A stretch of DNA of 64,000 bases from the NCBI GenBank assembly GCA_040387195.1, contig JAZKEF010000013.1, forward strand, positions 62,001 through 126,000. Direction: 5' to 3'. Shown piece after piece: positions 8,925 to 17,446 of the stretch (position 1 is the stretch's first letter; each line of letters opens with the position of its first letter). Source of the stretch: UKL13-3 sp040387195. GTDB taxonomy: Bacteria; Bacteroidota; Bacteroidia; UKL13-3. The translations under genes were made by a program, and so were the position numbers. The notes below the pieces were generated by a model that had not been told where the DNA came from, made no database searches, and worked only from the letters and a program-made list of their open reading frames with translations.

Positions 8925-9857
8925 TCATGGTTGTAAGCGGTGGTATAAACTGTAAAAAATGAAAATCAGTGGGAAACAGAAGTAGTAAAGGTATGCCTTC
9001 CACTTTTGCAGCAGGTTATAGTTACTAAAGGCAATACCTGATTTGAAGTATTGGTATCCTCTGTTACGAATCAGAATATTAAGCAGGTATGTTTGTGATT
9101 GTGTATCCAGTAAATGATAGTATTGAAGGGTTTTGATATTACAGAGTGCGGCTTGCATTTTAGCATCAATACGTATACGATTTCCGTTCCAGAATTCACC
9201 TGTATTAGATGCAGCATGTTTACGGTTATAATAGAGTACTTCATTTACCTCCATACCTTTAATACCTGTAGCAAGAATGCGGGTATATAATTCCCACTCC
9301 TCGGCATATTGCAGCTGTTCATTAAAGCGTTCTGTGAAATAGTGCATTCGCCATACTACAGTACATGAAGCCATTCCGATTTTTTCCTGGACAATTGCAG
9401 GTAATTGTTGTACCCCTGTTTCCCTTAATGGTGTGAGGTTTGAATAGAATGGAACGTTTTCGGGCATGCTGGTTTCAAACGATTGTTTTTGGTATTGGCA
9501 AAATCCATATTGAATATGGTTATCCAGAAGGGAAGTTGTAAGCATGAGGTGTTGTGGATGGATCCAATCATCATCATCAAAAAAAACAACATATTTTCCT
9601 GTTGCCAGGGATAATCCATAATTCCTGCATCCCGGTAATCCCTTAAGGTGTTGTTCTGGTCTCTGATGAAAGGTAAATCTTCGGTCATAGGTTAGCAGTT
9701 TACTGATAACCGCTTTTGTTTCGTCTGTTCCTCCGTCATCTATAATCAGGCATTCCCACTCCGTGAATGTTTGGTTCTGTATGGATAATAAGGTATCCAT
9801 AATCAGGTGTGCCCTGTTATATGTTGCGAGAATAATGGAAACGTGCGCTGAGTTCAA
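8925..9857 (-). CDS. GT2 glycosyltransferase (310 aa)
   Basis: The start codon is TTG, immediately before NSAHVSIILATYNRAHL, and no ATG lies closer to the conserved strand. ECLIIDDGGTDETKAV and YVVFFDDDDWIHPQHL are the two acidic sites of a GT-A glycosyltransferase. The C-terminus ends with a hydrophobic stretch (AYLYYFCFPLIFIFYSLYHR) that may anchor it in the inner membrane. It is one base from the next GT2 gene, so the two are co-translated. Length and motifs fit GT2 enzymes that build surface glycans. The acceptor is unknown. Confidence 0.85.
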   Translation of the reverse strand: MNSAHVSIILATYNRAHLIMDTLLSIQNQTFTEWECLIIDDGGTDETKAVISKLLTYDRRFTFHQRPEQHLKGLPGCRNYGLSLATGKYVVFFDDDDWIHPQHLMLTTSLLDNHIQYGFCQYQKQSFETSMPENVPFYSNLTPLRETGVQQLPAIVQEKIGMASCTVVWRMHYFTERFNEQLQYAEEWELYTRILATGIKGMEVNEVLYYNRKHAASNTGEFWNGNRIRIDAKMQAALCNIKTLQYYHLLDTQSQTYLLNILIRNRGYQYFKSGIAFSNYNLLQKWKAYLYYFCFPLIFIFYSLYHRLQP

Positions 9858-9858
9858 A

Positions 9859-10890
9859 CTAAAAAATAAACTGATTTAGGAAACACCTTGCCGAAAAGGA
9901 CAAACTATTACGCCACCCAATCAACCTAAAAAACACGGGCGCCTGAAAACATATATCAAACCAAAGCGAAACGGATGATTTGTGCTGACGGGATGTGAGG
10001 GAACGACAGAGTTTTTTTTTCAAACCAAGTAAGTAGTTGTCAAATATGTTTACCGGATACAGTTGCTGTGAATGGTTTGCAATGGATAAAGTCGAGAGTT
10101 TATCCAGGCGTAAGTTTAATTCCTTAATTCTGGTAGCATTATTTCCGCCACTCTCGTATATATTTTCTTCCAATAAGTTAATCGTAAGTGGTTCATCCAG
10201 GAGTTTTTGTAACAATTGCATGCGTGTACGCAAGCGGTTCTGTTTTTGCAGGGAGGCTTTGTAGCTCGAAATTTGTTGTTCATGGGTTCGGTACCTCAAA
10301 AGGGTTTCCGGAAGATTATGCAAGGTGCCCAACATCATCATTCGGGTCCACAGCTCATAATCTTCTGTGGGTTCAAAGGAGCGATCGTAGTTCAATGAAT
10401 GAAGATCGATTGCTGACTTTCGCATCATCACTCCCGGATGGGCAAAACTGTTCCTGCTGAAAAGTTCTTCAACAATTTCGAGATGTTCTACCGGATACCT
10501 GTAAACTGTTTCCTGAGGAATCAACGTAATCCAGCATCCGCAAACAATGGTGTCGGGGTGAGCTTCGAGGTAATCAACCTGCCTCTGAAACCTATTGGAT
10601 TCACTGATATCATCAGCATCCATGCGGGCAATGTATTTTCCTTTTGCGAATGTAAGACCCATGTTCAGACTATCGGTATACCCCGTATTTTGAGGTTTCT
10701 CAACAAGGTGGATACGGTCATCGTTGAAGTTTTTCACAGTCGCAACTGTTCTATCTGTTGAAGAATCATCAATGATAAAAAGTTCAAGGTTTGTATAGGT
10801 TTGTTCCAGGATACTCCAAACGGCATCAGCAATGTATGCCTCGGCATTATAGCAGGGAAGAAGTACGGATACAAGCGGGGTGTTTATCAA
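9859..10890 (-). CDS. GT2 glycosyltransferase (343 aa)
   Basis: The start is TTG before INTPLVSVLLPCYNAEAY. The NTP-sugar site LFIIDDSSTDRTVATV and the metal site KYIARMDADDISESNRF are intact. CGCWITLIP and SFAHPGVMMRKSAIDLHS match the mid-domain of wide-specificity GT2 enzymes, and FEPTEDYELWTRM is the acceptor-side ED motif. The last 90 residues are basic without clear membrane helices. It follows the GT10-like gene after a 44-base gap. A single sugar transfer onto the growing glycan is likely, with unknown donor. Confidence 0.87.
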   Translation of the reverse strand: MINTPLVSVLLPCYNAEAYIADAVWSILEQTYTNLELFIIDDSSTDRTVATVKNFNDDRIHLVEKPQNTGYTDSLNMGLTFAKGKYIARMDADDISESNRFQRQVDYLEAHPDTIVCGCWITLIPQETVYRYPVEHLEIVEELFSRNSFAHPGVMMRKSAIDLHSLNYDRSFEPTEDYELWTRMMMLGTLHNLPETLLRYRTHEQQISSYKASLQKQNRLRTRMQLLQKLLDEPLTINLLEENIYESGGNNATRIKELNLRLDKLSTLSIANHSQQLYPVNIFDNYLLGLKKKLCRSLTSRQHKSSVSLWFDICFQAPVFFRLIGWRNSLSFSARCFLNQFIF

Positions 10891-10934
10891 GGGATGAAAA
10901 TTTCAAATGGATGTAACGTATAAATGTCCAAAAT

Positions 10935-11933
10935 CTACCGTTGTTTCAACAGCTTAAATCCTTTTTTTAAAAGCGCTTTATAGCCAGATATTGTAGAAGA
11001 AACTGGTGCATATTTTTGCTGAGGGTAAATCTTTGCGTAGTGACTATGTGTATGTTGAGGAGAAGTTTTCAATGAATCCAATATGTTCGAAATGACCGGA
11101 AAAAATTGATATTTCTGTAAGGCAAGTTGTTTCGCCTCTTTTATGTAATCTTGAGATGTAGCATACCGGTCTTCCTGGATCGCCTTTTCAATGGTATGAA
11201 TTGCAGATTGATAATTATAGATATCTATAACGATTAAACTTTTTGGGTTAAAGAAGTCTGTGATATTCGGACATCCAAAATAGATCGGCATGGTATTGCA
11301 TAAATAACAATCAATCAGTTTCTCTGTAAAGTAGTTTTCAATGGCGGAGTTTTCGATGGCAATTGAATATTTGTAAGGTGCTATGGCATCAAACTTATCG
11401 TCAACATAGTTATGCCCCCGGCCGTATACATCAAGTTTGTCCTTAAAATGTTCGGTGATTTTGTGCACAAAAGCCAACCGGTCTTTGTGGCCTTGGATTT
11501 TGGTCAAGTTAGAGCTGATAAGGGAAAGCTCTTTTGCTTTTTCGGTATATTGGTGTTGCGACAACTCATCATATCCTTTTTTGATAAACCACCAATTAAG
11601 ATAATGGGTGCGAATGATATTTGTACCCTGCAAGTCCCTACGGGAAGTAATGATCCGATCAAACTGCTTTAAATAATCGGTTTCGTATGTTTTTACATTC
11701 ACTTCCTCGGTAGTAATCAACATAACATTGCCTTTGGGGACTTTAACATGTTCGGTATTCAGGATATTTTCCGCAATAATCCAATAATCACATACAGCAC
11801 AATCATTGTTTACTTCAAACTGATAATTACCCCAGATTCCGGAACCTTGCGGTGTTTGTTGAAGGATTGAATCCTTATTATCGGCATTTGTGACCGGCCA
11901 TGGATGTGTTACTTTTACAATAATCTTAGACAT
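10935..11933 (-). CDS. GT10 family fucosyltransferase-like protein (332 aa)
   Basis: The donor-binding part of GT10 alpha-1,3-fucosyltransferases is visible from about residue 180: PYKYSIAIENSAIENYFTEK followed by IDCYLCNTMPIYFGCPNI. This corresponds to the family pattern of an F/IEN core, a TEK and a P-x-Y-x-G loop. The N-terminal half (NDCAVCDYWIIAENI, GNVMLITTEE) fits the acceptor domain. GT10 enzymes normally transfer L-fucose from GDP-fucose. No GDP-fucose synthesis genes occur in this window, so either they lie elsewhere or the donor differs. It is 2 bases downstream of the DUF5672 gene. Confidence 0.78.
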   Translation of the reverse strand: MSKIIVKVTHPWPVTNADNKDSILQQTPQGSGIWGNYQFEVNNDCAVCDYWIIAENILNTEHVKVPKGNVMLITTEEVNVKTYETDYLKQFDRIITSRRDLQGTNIIRTHYLNWWFIKKGYDELSQHQYTEKAKELSLISSNLTKIQGHKDRLAFVHKITEHFKDKLDVYGRGHNYVDDKFDAIAPYKYSIAIENSAIENYFTEKLIDCYLCNTMPIYFGCPNITDFFNPKSLIVIDIYNYQSAIHTIEKAIQEDRYATSQDYIKEAKQLALQKYQFFPVISNILDSLKTSPQHTHSHYAKIYPQQKYAPVSSTISGYKALLKKGFKLLKQR

Positions 11934-11935
11934 GG

Positions 11936-12763
11936 TTAGAGGGCGTCAGGGTATTCAATAAACGGTTTCCAAAATGCAAAATCATGTTTAGTCCATGCAT
12001 GGCAACCAAAAGGAAGTTGATTGTGGTTTAACCGGTAAAGATATTCAGGATGATGCTCCATGCTGAATTTCATGGCTTCTTCAGGAGCAGGGACTGTAAA
12101 CCAATTAAAGTTGGCCGCAATCACCTTACACCAAAAGTAATCTTCGTTGCTGTCGTAATTGTTAAAACGATAATACGTATTGTTCAGTACGGTGAGTTGT
12201 TTGATGAATCTCCATATCAAATGGAGGTATACCCTCAAAGGATGTTTAATCAGAAAATATTTGTAAAATACGGAACGGGGCGATTCAATATAAGAGAAAG
12301 AGTGAAGTGCTTTAATATGGTCGGCAACATTGCGGAGCGAAAATCCTCCATTGCCCACACCATTAAAAGCAAATTCACCTGAAGTAGCAGTGATCCATGG
12401 AGCTCCTATGTATGAATAACCCTTGTTGCACCATTGTTCGAGTTTATTGGTAAATACAAAAGCATCGAGCTGATAGATCAGTATGTACCGGTAGTTCGTA
12501 AAACGGGTATAAAAGTCAGGTTTTAGTAAGAGTTTGTTGTAACCTTCAATGTTTTCGAAAAAGGCCTTATCAAAATATTGAACTGAATAAGGGAGTTGAG
12601 CATCCCGGAGCATAGATTCGTAGTAAGAAATATCTAAGTCGGGATGGGTAACAATGTTTATCGGATAACCGGATAAAACATGCACACACTGGCGAAAAGA
12701 TATCTTTTCATCACTGTCGGGTATGGCCTTATATATAGGTATAATAATGGTTACAAGTTCCAT
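11936..12763 (-). CDS. DUF5672 family protein (275 aa)
   Basis: The protein matches what I know of DUF5672, a family found in glycan clusters and thought to be GT-A-like. Visible features are a beta-strand start VTIIIPIYKAIPDSDEK, the central YILIYQLDAFVFTNKLEQWC with a conserved QLD, then YSYIGAPWI and FNGVGNGGFSLRN, and a C-terminal FGCHAWTKHDFAFWKP. It has no signal peptide. It lies 10 bases after a GT2 gene and 2 bases before the GT10-like gene. Glycosyl transfer is a reasonable guess from the LD/GNGGFS pattern, but no activity is known to me. Confidence 0.75.
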   Translation of the reverse strand: MELVTIIIPIYKAIPDSDEKISFRQCVHVLSGYPINIVTHPDLDISYYESMLRDAQLPYSVQYFDKAFFENIEGYNKLLLKPDFYTRFTNYRYILIYQLDAFVFTNKLEQWCNKGYSYIGAPWITATSGEFAFNGVGNGGFSLRNVADHIKALHSFSYIESPRSVFYKYFLIKHPLRVYLHLIWRFIKQLTVLNNTYYRFNNYDSNEDYFWCKVIAANFNWFTVPAPEEAMKFSMEHHPEYLYRLNHNQLPFGCHAWTKHDFAFWKPFIEYPDAL

Positions 12764-12773
12764 TCGACCGGTA

Positions 12774-13736
12774 TCAGGTTTTTGAAAATCTTCGTTTTAG
12801 TAAAAAAAGCAGTTGCCGAAATACTGATTTTGTTGAGTGGAACTTATGGGTTAAGGATTGGTTTTCCTGCAGTATCCTTATAAGGTAGTCCTGGTCATAC
12901 TCCAATGCGCAACGTTGAATCATTTCTTTCGTATCAACCGACAACTTACCTGCATCCTGCAGTAAAGCTTTGGCGTTATCTAATAGATTATTTACAAGAA
13001 TGGTGCGGATGTTTCCTTCAAATTGTGGGATGAGGTAATACAACATCAAAAACCACTTATAACGTTTCTGAGTTTGCGACAATAAACTATGTGTGCCGAT
13101 ATCGTGAACCCGGTATACAGCCATTGTTTCGGAGAGTAATTTAAGCTTTCCGTGTTTTGCAAGCAGCATGTATAGATAGTAATCACCTATGGGACTTTTA
13201 GCCATCTCTGCAGGAAATGATTGCAGCACCTTTCTAAAAACAACGGATGGGGTATGCATATAATTTCCATGGATTGCCAGCGATTCAATATGTTCGTGGT
13301 CTTTCGGAACCTTAGTAATATAATCTTCTCTCAGATTTCCATCTGATTTGAGGATGAGCACCGGATGAAAACAAAGCACATAGTCAGCATTTGCCTCCAA
13401 AAAATCTACCTGTTTCTGGAGTTTGTTCGGGTCAGTCCAGTAGTCATCACCATCAAAATATGCAATGTAAGTTGATTGCGGTGTATGAAGCAGGTCCATC
13501 CAATTTTGAAATGCTCCAACGTTTTTGGGTTGTAAAATGAGTTTTATTAAATCAGGGTATTTGCTTTGATACTCGAGCAGGATATCTCTTGTTCCGTCTG
13601 ATGAGTAATCGTCTGCAATAATCAATTCCCAGGTAAAATCAACTTCCTGCATCAATACACCCTCAATGGCCTGGCGGATATGATCAACATGATTATAGGT
13701 AATAAGACAAACAGAAAGCAAGGGGTGTTTACTCAT
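12774..13736 (-). CDS. GT2 glycosyltransferase (320 aa)
   Basis: I place the start at the ATG of MSKHPLLSVCLITYNHVDHI. It overlaps the stop of the upstream methyltransferase as ATGA, and the conserved strand follows at once. An in-frame start 39 bases further upstream is possible but would overlap more. LIIADDYSSDGTRDI and TYIAYFDGDDYWTDP are the acidic nucleotide and metal sites of a GT-A enzyme. The remainder resembles GT2 proteins with a PSVVFRK and PIGDYYLYM acceptor region. It probably adds a sugar to the same glycan. Confidence 0.86.
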   Translation of the reverse strand: MSKHPLLSVCLITYNHVDHIRQAIEGVLMQEVDFTWELIIADDYSSDGTRDILLEYQSKYPDLIKLILQPKNVGAFQNWMDLLHTPQSTYIAYFDGDDYWTDPNKLQKQVDFLEANADYVLCFHPVLILKSDGNLREDYITKVPKDHEHIESLAIHGNYMHTPSVVFRKVLQSFPAEMAKSPIGDYYLYMLLAKHGKLKLLSETMAVYRVHDIGTHSLLSQTQKRYKWFLMLYYLIPQFEGNIRTILVNNLLDNAKALLQDAGKLSVDTKEMIQRCALEYDQDYLIRILQENQSLTHKFHSTKSVFRQLLFLLKRRFSKT

Positions 13737-14473
13737 TTGTTTCCTTTTTCGCATACCAAAAATATGCTTGAACAAAGGTCAGGGTATTGTTGGCCCAACG
13801 CATAACATCCATTCAGGTATTCTTTGGAGATAATATCTGTTTTAAGAATTTTGTCCCATTGAAAATTAGCTAACGCTTTAAAGAAAATTCCGGACCTGTG
13901 AATCACGTTCAACCCTGCTGCAGTTGCATCTCTTTCAAGTGTATCAAGTGAATAGGTAATGCGGTGACCATGATCTGCTTCTGCAGTTGTTACAGCTGCA
14001 TTGTGGGAAATTAACCCCATTTTTACAGCAATTTGCCGGGATGGGGCATTTGCATTGGGGCATACAAGTAAAAATTTTCCAGATTCACTTAACCATTCAT
14101 CATTAATCCGCTTCATTACCTTAACGGGATTGTCCAGATGTTCCAAAACATGTGTAAGCACAATGGTATCATATTTTTTAGGTAAAAAAACCGTTTCAAA
14201 TAACCCATGAATGATGTTTAGGTCTGTCGTTATTCTTTTCTTAGCTTCTTCTATTGCATCCAAAGATGCTTCAACACAGGTTACGTCCTTATAATGTTGA
14301 ATCAGAAGAGATGTGAAATGTCCTTTTGAACTCCCCAATTCTAATAAAGAGCCGGCATTGAAAAAGGGAAGGAAAGATTTAATCATGAAAGGGTGCATTA
14401 CATCAATATCAAAATTATAAGCATACTGATGACTCTCGCTATTTTGTAATTCCTGATTGTAATTTCTGGTCAT
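13733..14473 (-). CDS. SAM-dependent methyltransferase (246 aa)
   Basis: The start is taken at MTRNYNQELQNSE, 13 bases after the dioxygenase stop. A longer reading from 14539 would overlap that gene by 53 bases and adds no conserved sequence. SLLELGSSKGHFTSLLI is SAM motif I, DVTCVEASLDAIEEAK the acidic motif II, and YDTIVLTHVLEHLDNPV the EHL motif. The closing part (RITYSLDTLERDATAAGLNV) is typical of Methyltransf_23/11 enzymes. It is translationally coupled to the following GT2 gene. An O- or N-methylation of a glycan residue is inferred from context only. Confidence 0.83.
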   Translation of the reverse strand: MTRNYNQELQNSESHQYAYNFDIDVMHPFMIKSFLPFFNAGSLLELGSSKGHFTSLLIQHYKDVTCVEASLDAIEEAKKRITTDLNIIHGLFETVFLPKKYDTIVLTHVLEHLDNPVKVMKRINDEWLSESGKFLLVCPNANAPSRQIAVKMGLISHNAAVTTAEADHGHRITYSLDTLERDATAAGLNVIHRSGIFFKALANFQWDKILKTDIISKEYLNGCYALGQQYPDLCSSIFLVCEKGNK

Positions 14474-14486
14474 ATTATTGGTGTAA

Positions 14487-15257
14487 TTAGTCTTGTCCAG
14501 GGCGGTAAAAACGTTTCTCAGGAACCTGGTACCATTCATTGAGGGTACCGGGGGTTCTTGAAAAATACCCGATTACCTGTTGCATGTTTGGGCTGAGCTG
14601 CAAAAGTTTATCAGTCCCTACTGCATGCGGATAATCGAGTTGCTGTTTCATGAAGGGTTTGGTAAATGTAATTGTTATTGCTCTACGTTCTTCCGTGCTG
14701 GTATTCAAACCAGCTGCATGCCATAAGTTTGAATTAAAAAAAAGCACATCTCCGCGTTTGCCTGTTGCACGATCAGCATGTGCGTAAAAATAGTCGTCAG
14801 CTGGTTTATCAGGTTGAAGATGTGATTTTGCCAAAAGATAGGTCGCCCCATTCTCCAGGGTAAAATCGTCAAGCATAATGAGCATGTTTAACATCAGCGG
14901 AAAACTATCTGAGAAAAAGCGAATGTCCCTGTGTACCTTAACCACGTATGATGGTTTGGAGGGTAGGTTTTTTAATCCGCCATAGCTGTTCAGGATAAAG
15001 TTACCATTAAAAAACTTTCTTACATAATCATATAGTGGTGATTCCACAATTGCCATTAGCAGGTCAAGGTAAATCTGGTCTTCATAAGCCAATAGATGGT
15101 GTATGGTGCCATCTGTTACAGCTTCTATACCATTAGCTTTTTGAATACTCCGTGCCCGTTCATAGCTCATGTCGAGGCTTACATTGATTTTTTGAATGAG
15201 TTCAGTTGAAATCTGCGACTGAATCAGTTCAAATCCGTTTGTTTCCAAATTACTCAT
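14487..15257 (-). CDS. Phytanoyl-CoA dioxygenase (PhyH) family protein (256 aa)
   Basis: This is a Fe(II)/2-oxoglutarate oxygenase of the PhyH fold. The iron-binding HxD is in VVKVHRDIRFFSDS near residue 108. The distal histidine is in FFNSNLWHAAGLN near 182, followed by the 2-oxoglutarate arginine in EERRAITITF. ENGATYLLAKSHL is the usual strand before it. The catalytic triad is complete, so it should be active as a hydroxylase. It lies one base from the GNAT gene and upstream of a methyltransferase. This suggests it oxidises a sugar or acyl substituent of the glycan, but substrate assignment is inference. Confidence 0.8.
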   Translation of the reverse strand: MSNLETNGFELIQSQISTELIQKINVSLDMSYERARSIQKANGIEAVTDGTIHHLLAYEDQIYLDLLMAIVESPLYDYVRKFFNGNFILNSYGGLKNLPSKPSYVVKVHRDIRFFSDSFPLMLNMLIMLDDFTLENGATYLLAKSHLQPDKPADDYFYAHADRATGKRGDVLFFNSNLWHAAGLNTSTEERRAITITFTKPFMKQQLDYPHAVGTDKLLQLSPNMQQVIGYFSRTPGTLNEWYQVPEKRFYRPGQD

Positions 15258-15258
15258 A

Positions 15259-15801
15259 TTAGCGATGCATCAATTCTTTGTAATCTTCCTTCGTTATACC
15301 CACCACAATTTTATCCCAGCTTCTGTTTTTTCGATAGTACCAGTTTCGTTGGCGTCCTTCTTCTTTCCATCCACATTTTTCAATATAGAGTTTCAAAGAT
15401 GCTGTATTGTATTCAATCATCGAACCATCAAGCCGGTTTAATCCGAGCTCTTCAAATGCATATTTCATGATGGTCATTACCGTATCAACTCCGTATCCTT
15501 TTCCCCTGATTGCCTTATCACCTAACATCATTCCATGAAAAGCATTTTTATTTTTCCAATCGATATCAACAATATTGGCCGTGCCAATTAACCCGAGATC
15601 CTGGGTGACAATTGCAAAACGTTGCTGCAGTGAATTACAGGAGAGCGAATCGAACCATTTTTCCTGGTCGTTCATGCTAGTTGGAAAATGCCACCCACCC
15701 AACATATTCTGTATTTCAGGGTCATTTGCCCATTGTTGCAACAAGGGCAGGTCCTCTTTTTCAATAGCTCTTAAAACAACGTTTGTGCCGATGATATTCA
15801 T
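15259..15801 (-). CDS. GNAT family N-acetyltransferase (180 aa)
   Basis: A RimJ/RimL-like GNAT fold. The start NIIGTNVVLRAIEKEDLPLL is typical. The acetyl-CoA pyrophosphate loop is KAIRGKGYGVDTVMT near residue 105. LNRLDGSMIEYNTASLKLYI with CGWKEEGRQR is the C-terminal signature of this subgroup. The ATG overlaps the stop of the upstream PLP enzyme as ATGA. With two aminotransferase-fold enzymes directly upstream, it is a good candidate for acylating the amino group of a sugar made by that module. That link is inferred from gene order. Confidence 0.82.
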   Translation of the reverse strand: MNIIGTNVVLRAIEKEDLPLLQQWANDPEIQNMLGGWHFPTSMNDQEKWFDSLSCNSLQQRFAIVTQDLGLIGTANIVDIDWKNKNAFHGMMLGDKAIRGKGYGVDTVMTIMKYAFEELGLNRLDGSMIEYNTASLKLYIEKCGWKEEGRQRNWYYRKNRSWDKIVVGITKEDYKELMHR

Positions 15802-16748
15802 ATATGTAATATTAGATTTATGATATAGTCCATGTCAGTCTGAGTATAGCGCTGGTCAACCGGTAAACAAATAAGTTGGTTGGCAAGATTTTTTTCAAGG
15901 GTATAAAACCCTTTCTGGAGTAGTACATTAGGCCAATACACAGGGCAATAAATCTTATGTGAGAAAAGCAAATCTCTGAGGTTGTTGTTGTCGCTCCAAA
16001 AGGGATAGTTCATTGGAACTTGATTACCATCCCAATCAATGGATAATTTATTGTGTGCGGAGAGACGTTCGTGCAGATATTGAAAGTTTAGTTTGCGTTT
16101 TTCTGCCACAGCATCATAGTCGATGGAGGCTAACAATTTTTTAGAGAGTTCCGACATCAACCGAATGGGAAGATGCTGCAGGCGGACTTCATTTTTTTGG
16201 AACAAACTATAGCCCTCTTCAGCCGATTTATCTATGCGCATCAGCAGGTGTTGCATCCTGTCTGCAGAACTGTCTACTTCAAATGCGGGGTTAGTAGTAA
16301 CAGCTGAATAGAGGTAAGCACCATCGGGTACGCCAAAAAATTTGCGTGCCGAATAAAATGTATTTACCTGCGGTATGGGAAGGGAGAAAAAGGACTGCAC
16401 ATTATCAATGATTAGATTTGGGGTGATTTGGTGCAATGTGGAAATAAAAGGATCCTTTATGCCAAAGTAGTTGATATATAAAAACACTTCCGATTCCAGT
16501 ATCCGCTCATAGTTAAATTCGGGTTCAAGCCGGGTATTAATTGGATAAAATTCATGCGGAATATTTAACTTAAGTATAGGTTCTAAAAGCGCTTCACATG
16601 AATAATAAGGTAAATATATTTTGGTATAATTATTTGTGGTTAACACACATTCCAGGGCACATCTTCCGGTATTGAGTGCAATGGCTTCCTTATGGAATGC
16701 TTCCTTTTCGGGCAATTCAAGTCCAAAATAACCGCCAATGGATTTCAT
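15798..16748 (-). CDS. DegT-like PLP-dependent enzyme, divergent (316 aa)
   Basis: The fold is that of the DegT/DnrJ/EryC1 sugar aminotransferases, though sequence is far from the norm. ALNTGRCALECVLTT is the phosphate-binding start, LIIDNVQSFFSLP supplies the PLP-ring aspartate (about D115), and TFYSARKFFGVPDGAYL places the Schiff-base lysine at about K136. The family's usual long C-terminal segment is shortened (316 against about 370 residues). It is linked by ATGA overlaps to WbqC upstream and the GNAT gene downstream. It may aminate or otherwise modify a keto-sugar. Activity other than transamination is possible. Confidence 0.72.
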   Translation of the reverse strand: MKSIGGYFGLELPEKEAFHKEAIALNTGRCALECVLTTNNYTKIYLPYYSCEALLEPILKLNIPHEFYPINTRLEPEFNYERILESEVFLYINYFGIKDPFISTLHQITPNLIIDNVQSFFSLPIPQVNTFYSARKFFGVPDGAYLYSAVTTNPAFEVDSSADRMQHLLMRIDKSAEEGYSLFQKNEVRLQHLPIRLMSELSKKLLASIDYDAVAEKRKLNFQYLHERLSAHNKLSIDWDGNQVPMNYPFWSDNNNLRDLLFSHKIYCPVYWPNVLLQKGFYTLEKNLANQLICLPVDQRYTQTDMDYIINLILHI

Positions 16749-17446
16749 GATAATGAATAATGGGTTAAGAGTTTTTTTGTTTGTTCCTTGCCATTAAACA
16801 TCAGCACATCAAGTATCGAAAGCCAAGGAATGAATTCATTTTGATATTGTGGATACGTAATGGGATTGGATTGCAAAAAGTTGAGTGTGACTTGATGCTT
16901 CGAAAAATGAACCTTGTCGTACAGTTTTACCCCGCCAATTGGGTTAATGTATGTGGTGGCCTGAAGAAGGCCGCAAATGGCCAATACCTTTTGTTCAGAT
17001 TTGAGGCTATGGTCAATATCGAGGGTTGATGATTGTATTATAGGGGTTTGAATATCGAGGTGGCTAGTCAATAATTGAATGGAATTTAAAATGAAAGCAA
17101 ACAGATTGCGATGAGGTGTATTCAATGTGCTCTCGAACAATTCAAGTGTTTCCGGATAATAGGGTGCTTTATCATATGAGGCTCGTACTTTTCGAAGTAA
17201 CTTAAGTTTTTCCCGATCAAAACTATCTGCTATAAAGCGTTCATCAACATTTAAATAGTCTGAATCTTTTTGAAGGGGTAGGGTTATAAACTCATCACCC
17301 CCTCCTGTAAGAATACGGTTTCTGTTTATCCAGCCCTTTTTGGTATATTCAATGTTGTCATATACAACAAATAGGTCTACAGCATGTATCAACTGAAAAT
17401 AGCCAATATAGGGCAAGAAATAAGGTTGCATAATTGCTACTCTCAT
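16745..17446 (-). CDS. WbqC family protein (233 aa)
   Basis: The N-terminus RVAIMQPYFLPYIGYFQLI is the hallmark of the WbqC family, followed by DLFVVYDNIEYTKKGWINRN. The C-terminal part has YINPIGGVKLYDKVHF. WbqC-like proteins occur in O-antigen and capsule clusters, and their biochemical role is not settled; proposals centre on modification of amino sugars. Here it lies between two PLP enzymes, with 4-base ATGA overlaps on both sides, which supports a role in the same step. The start is the coupled ATG. Confidence 0.85.
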   Translation of the reverse strand: MRVAIMQPYFLPYIGYFQLIHAVDLFVVYDNIEYTKKGWINRNRILTGGGDEFITLPLQKDSDYLNVDERFIADSFDREKLKLLRKVRASYDKAPYYPETLELFESTLNTPHRNLFAFILNSIQLLTSHLDIQTPIIQSSTLDIDHSLKSEQKVLAICGLLQATTYINPIGGVKLYDKVHFSKHQVTLNFLQSNPITYPQYQNEFIPWLSILDVLMFNGKEQTKKLLTHYSLS

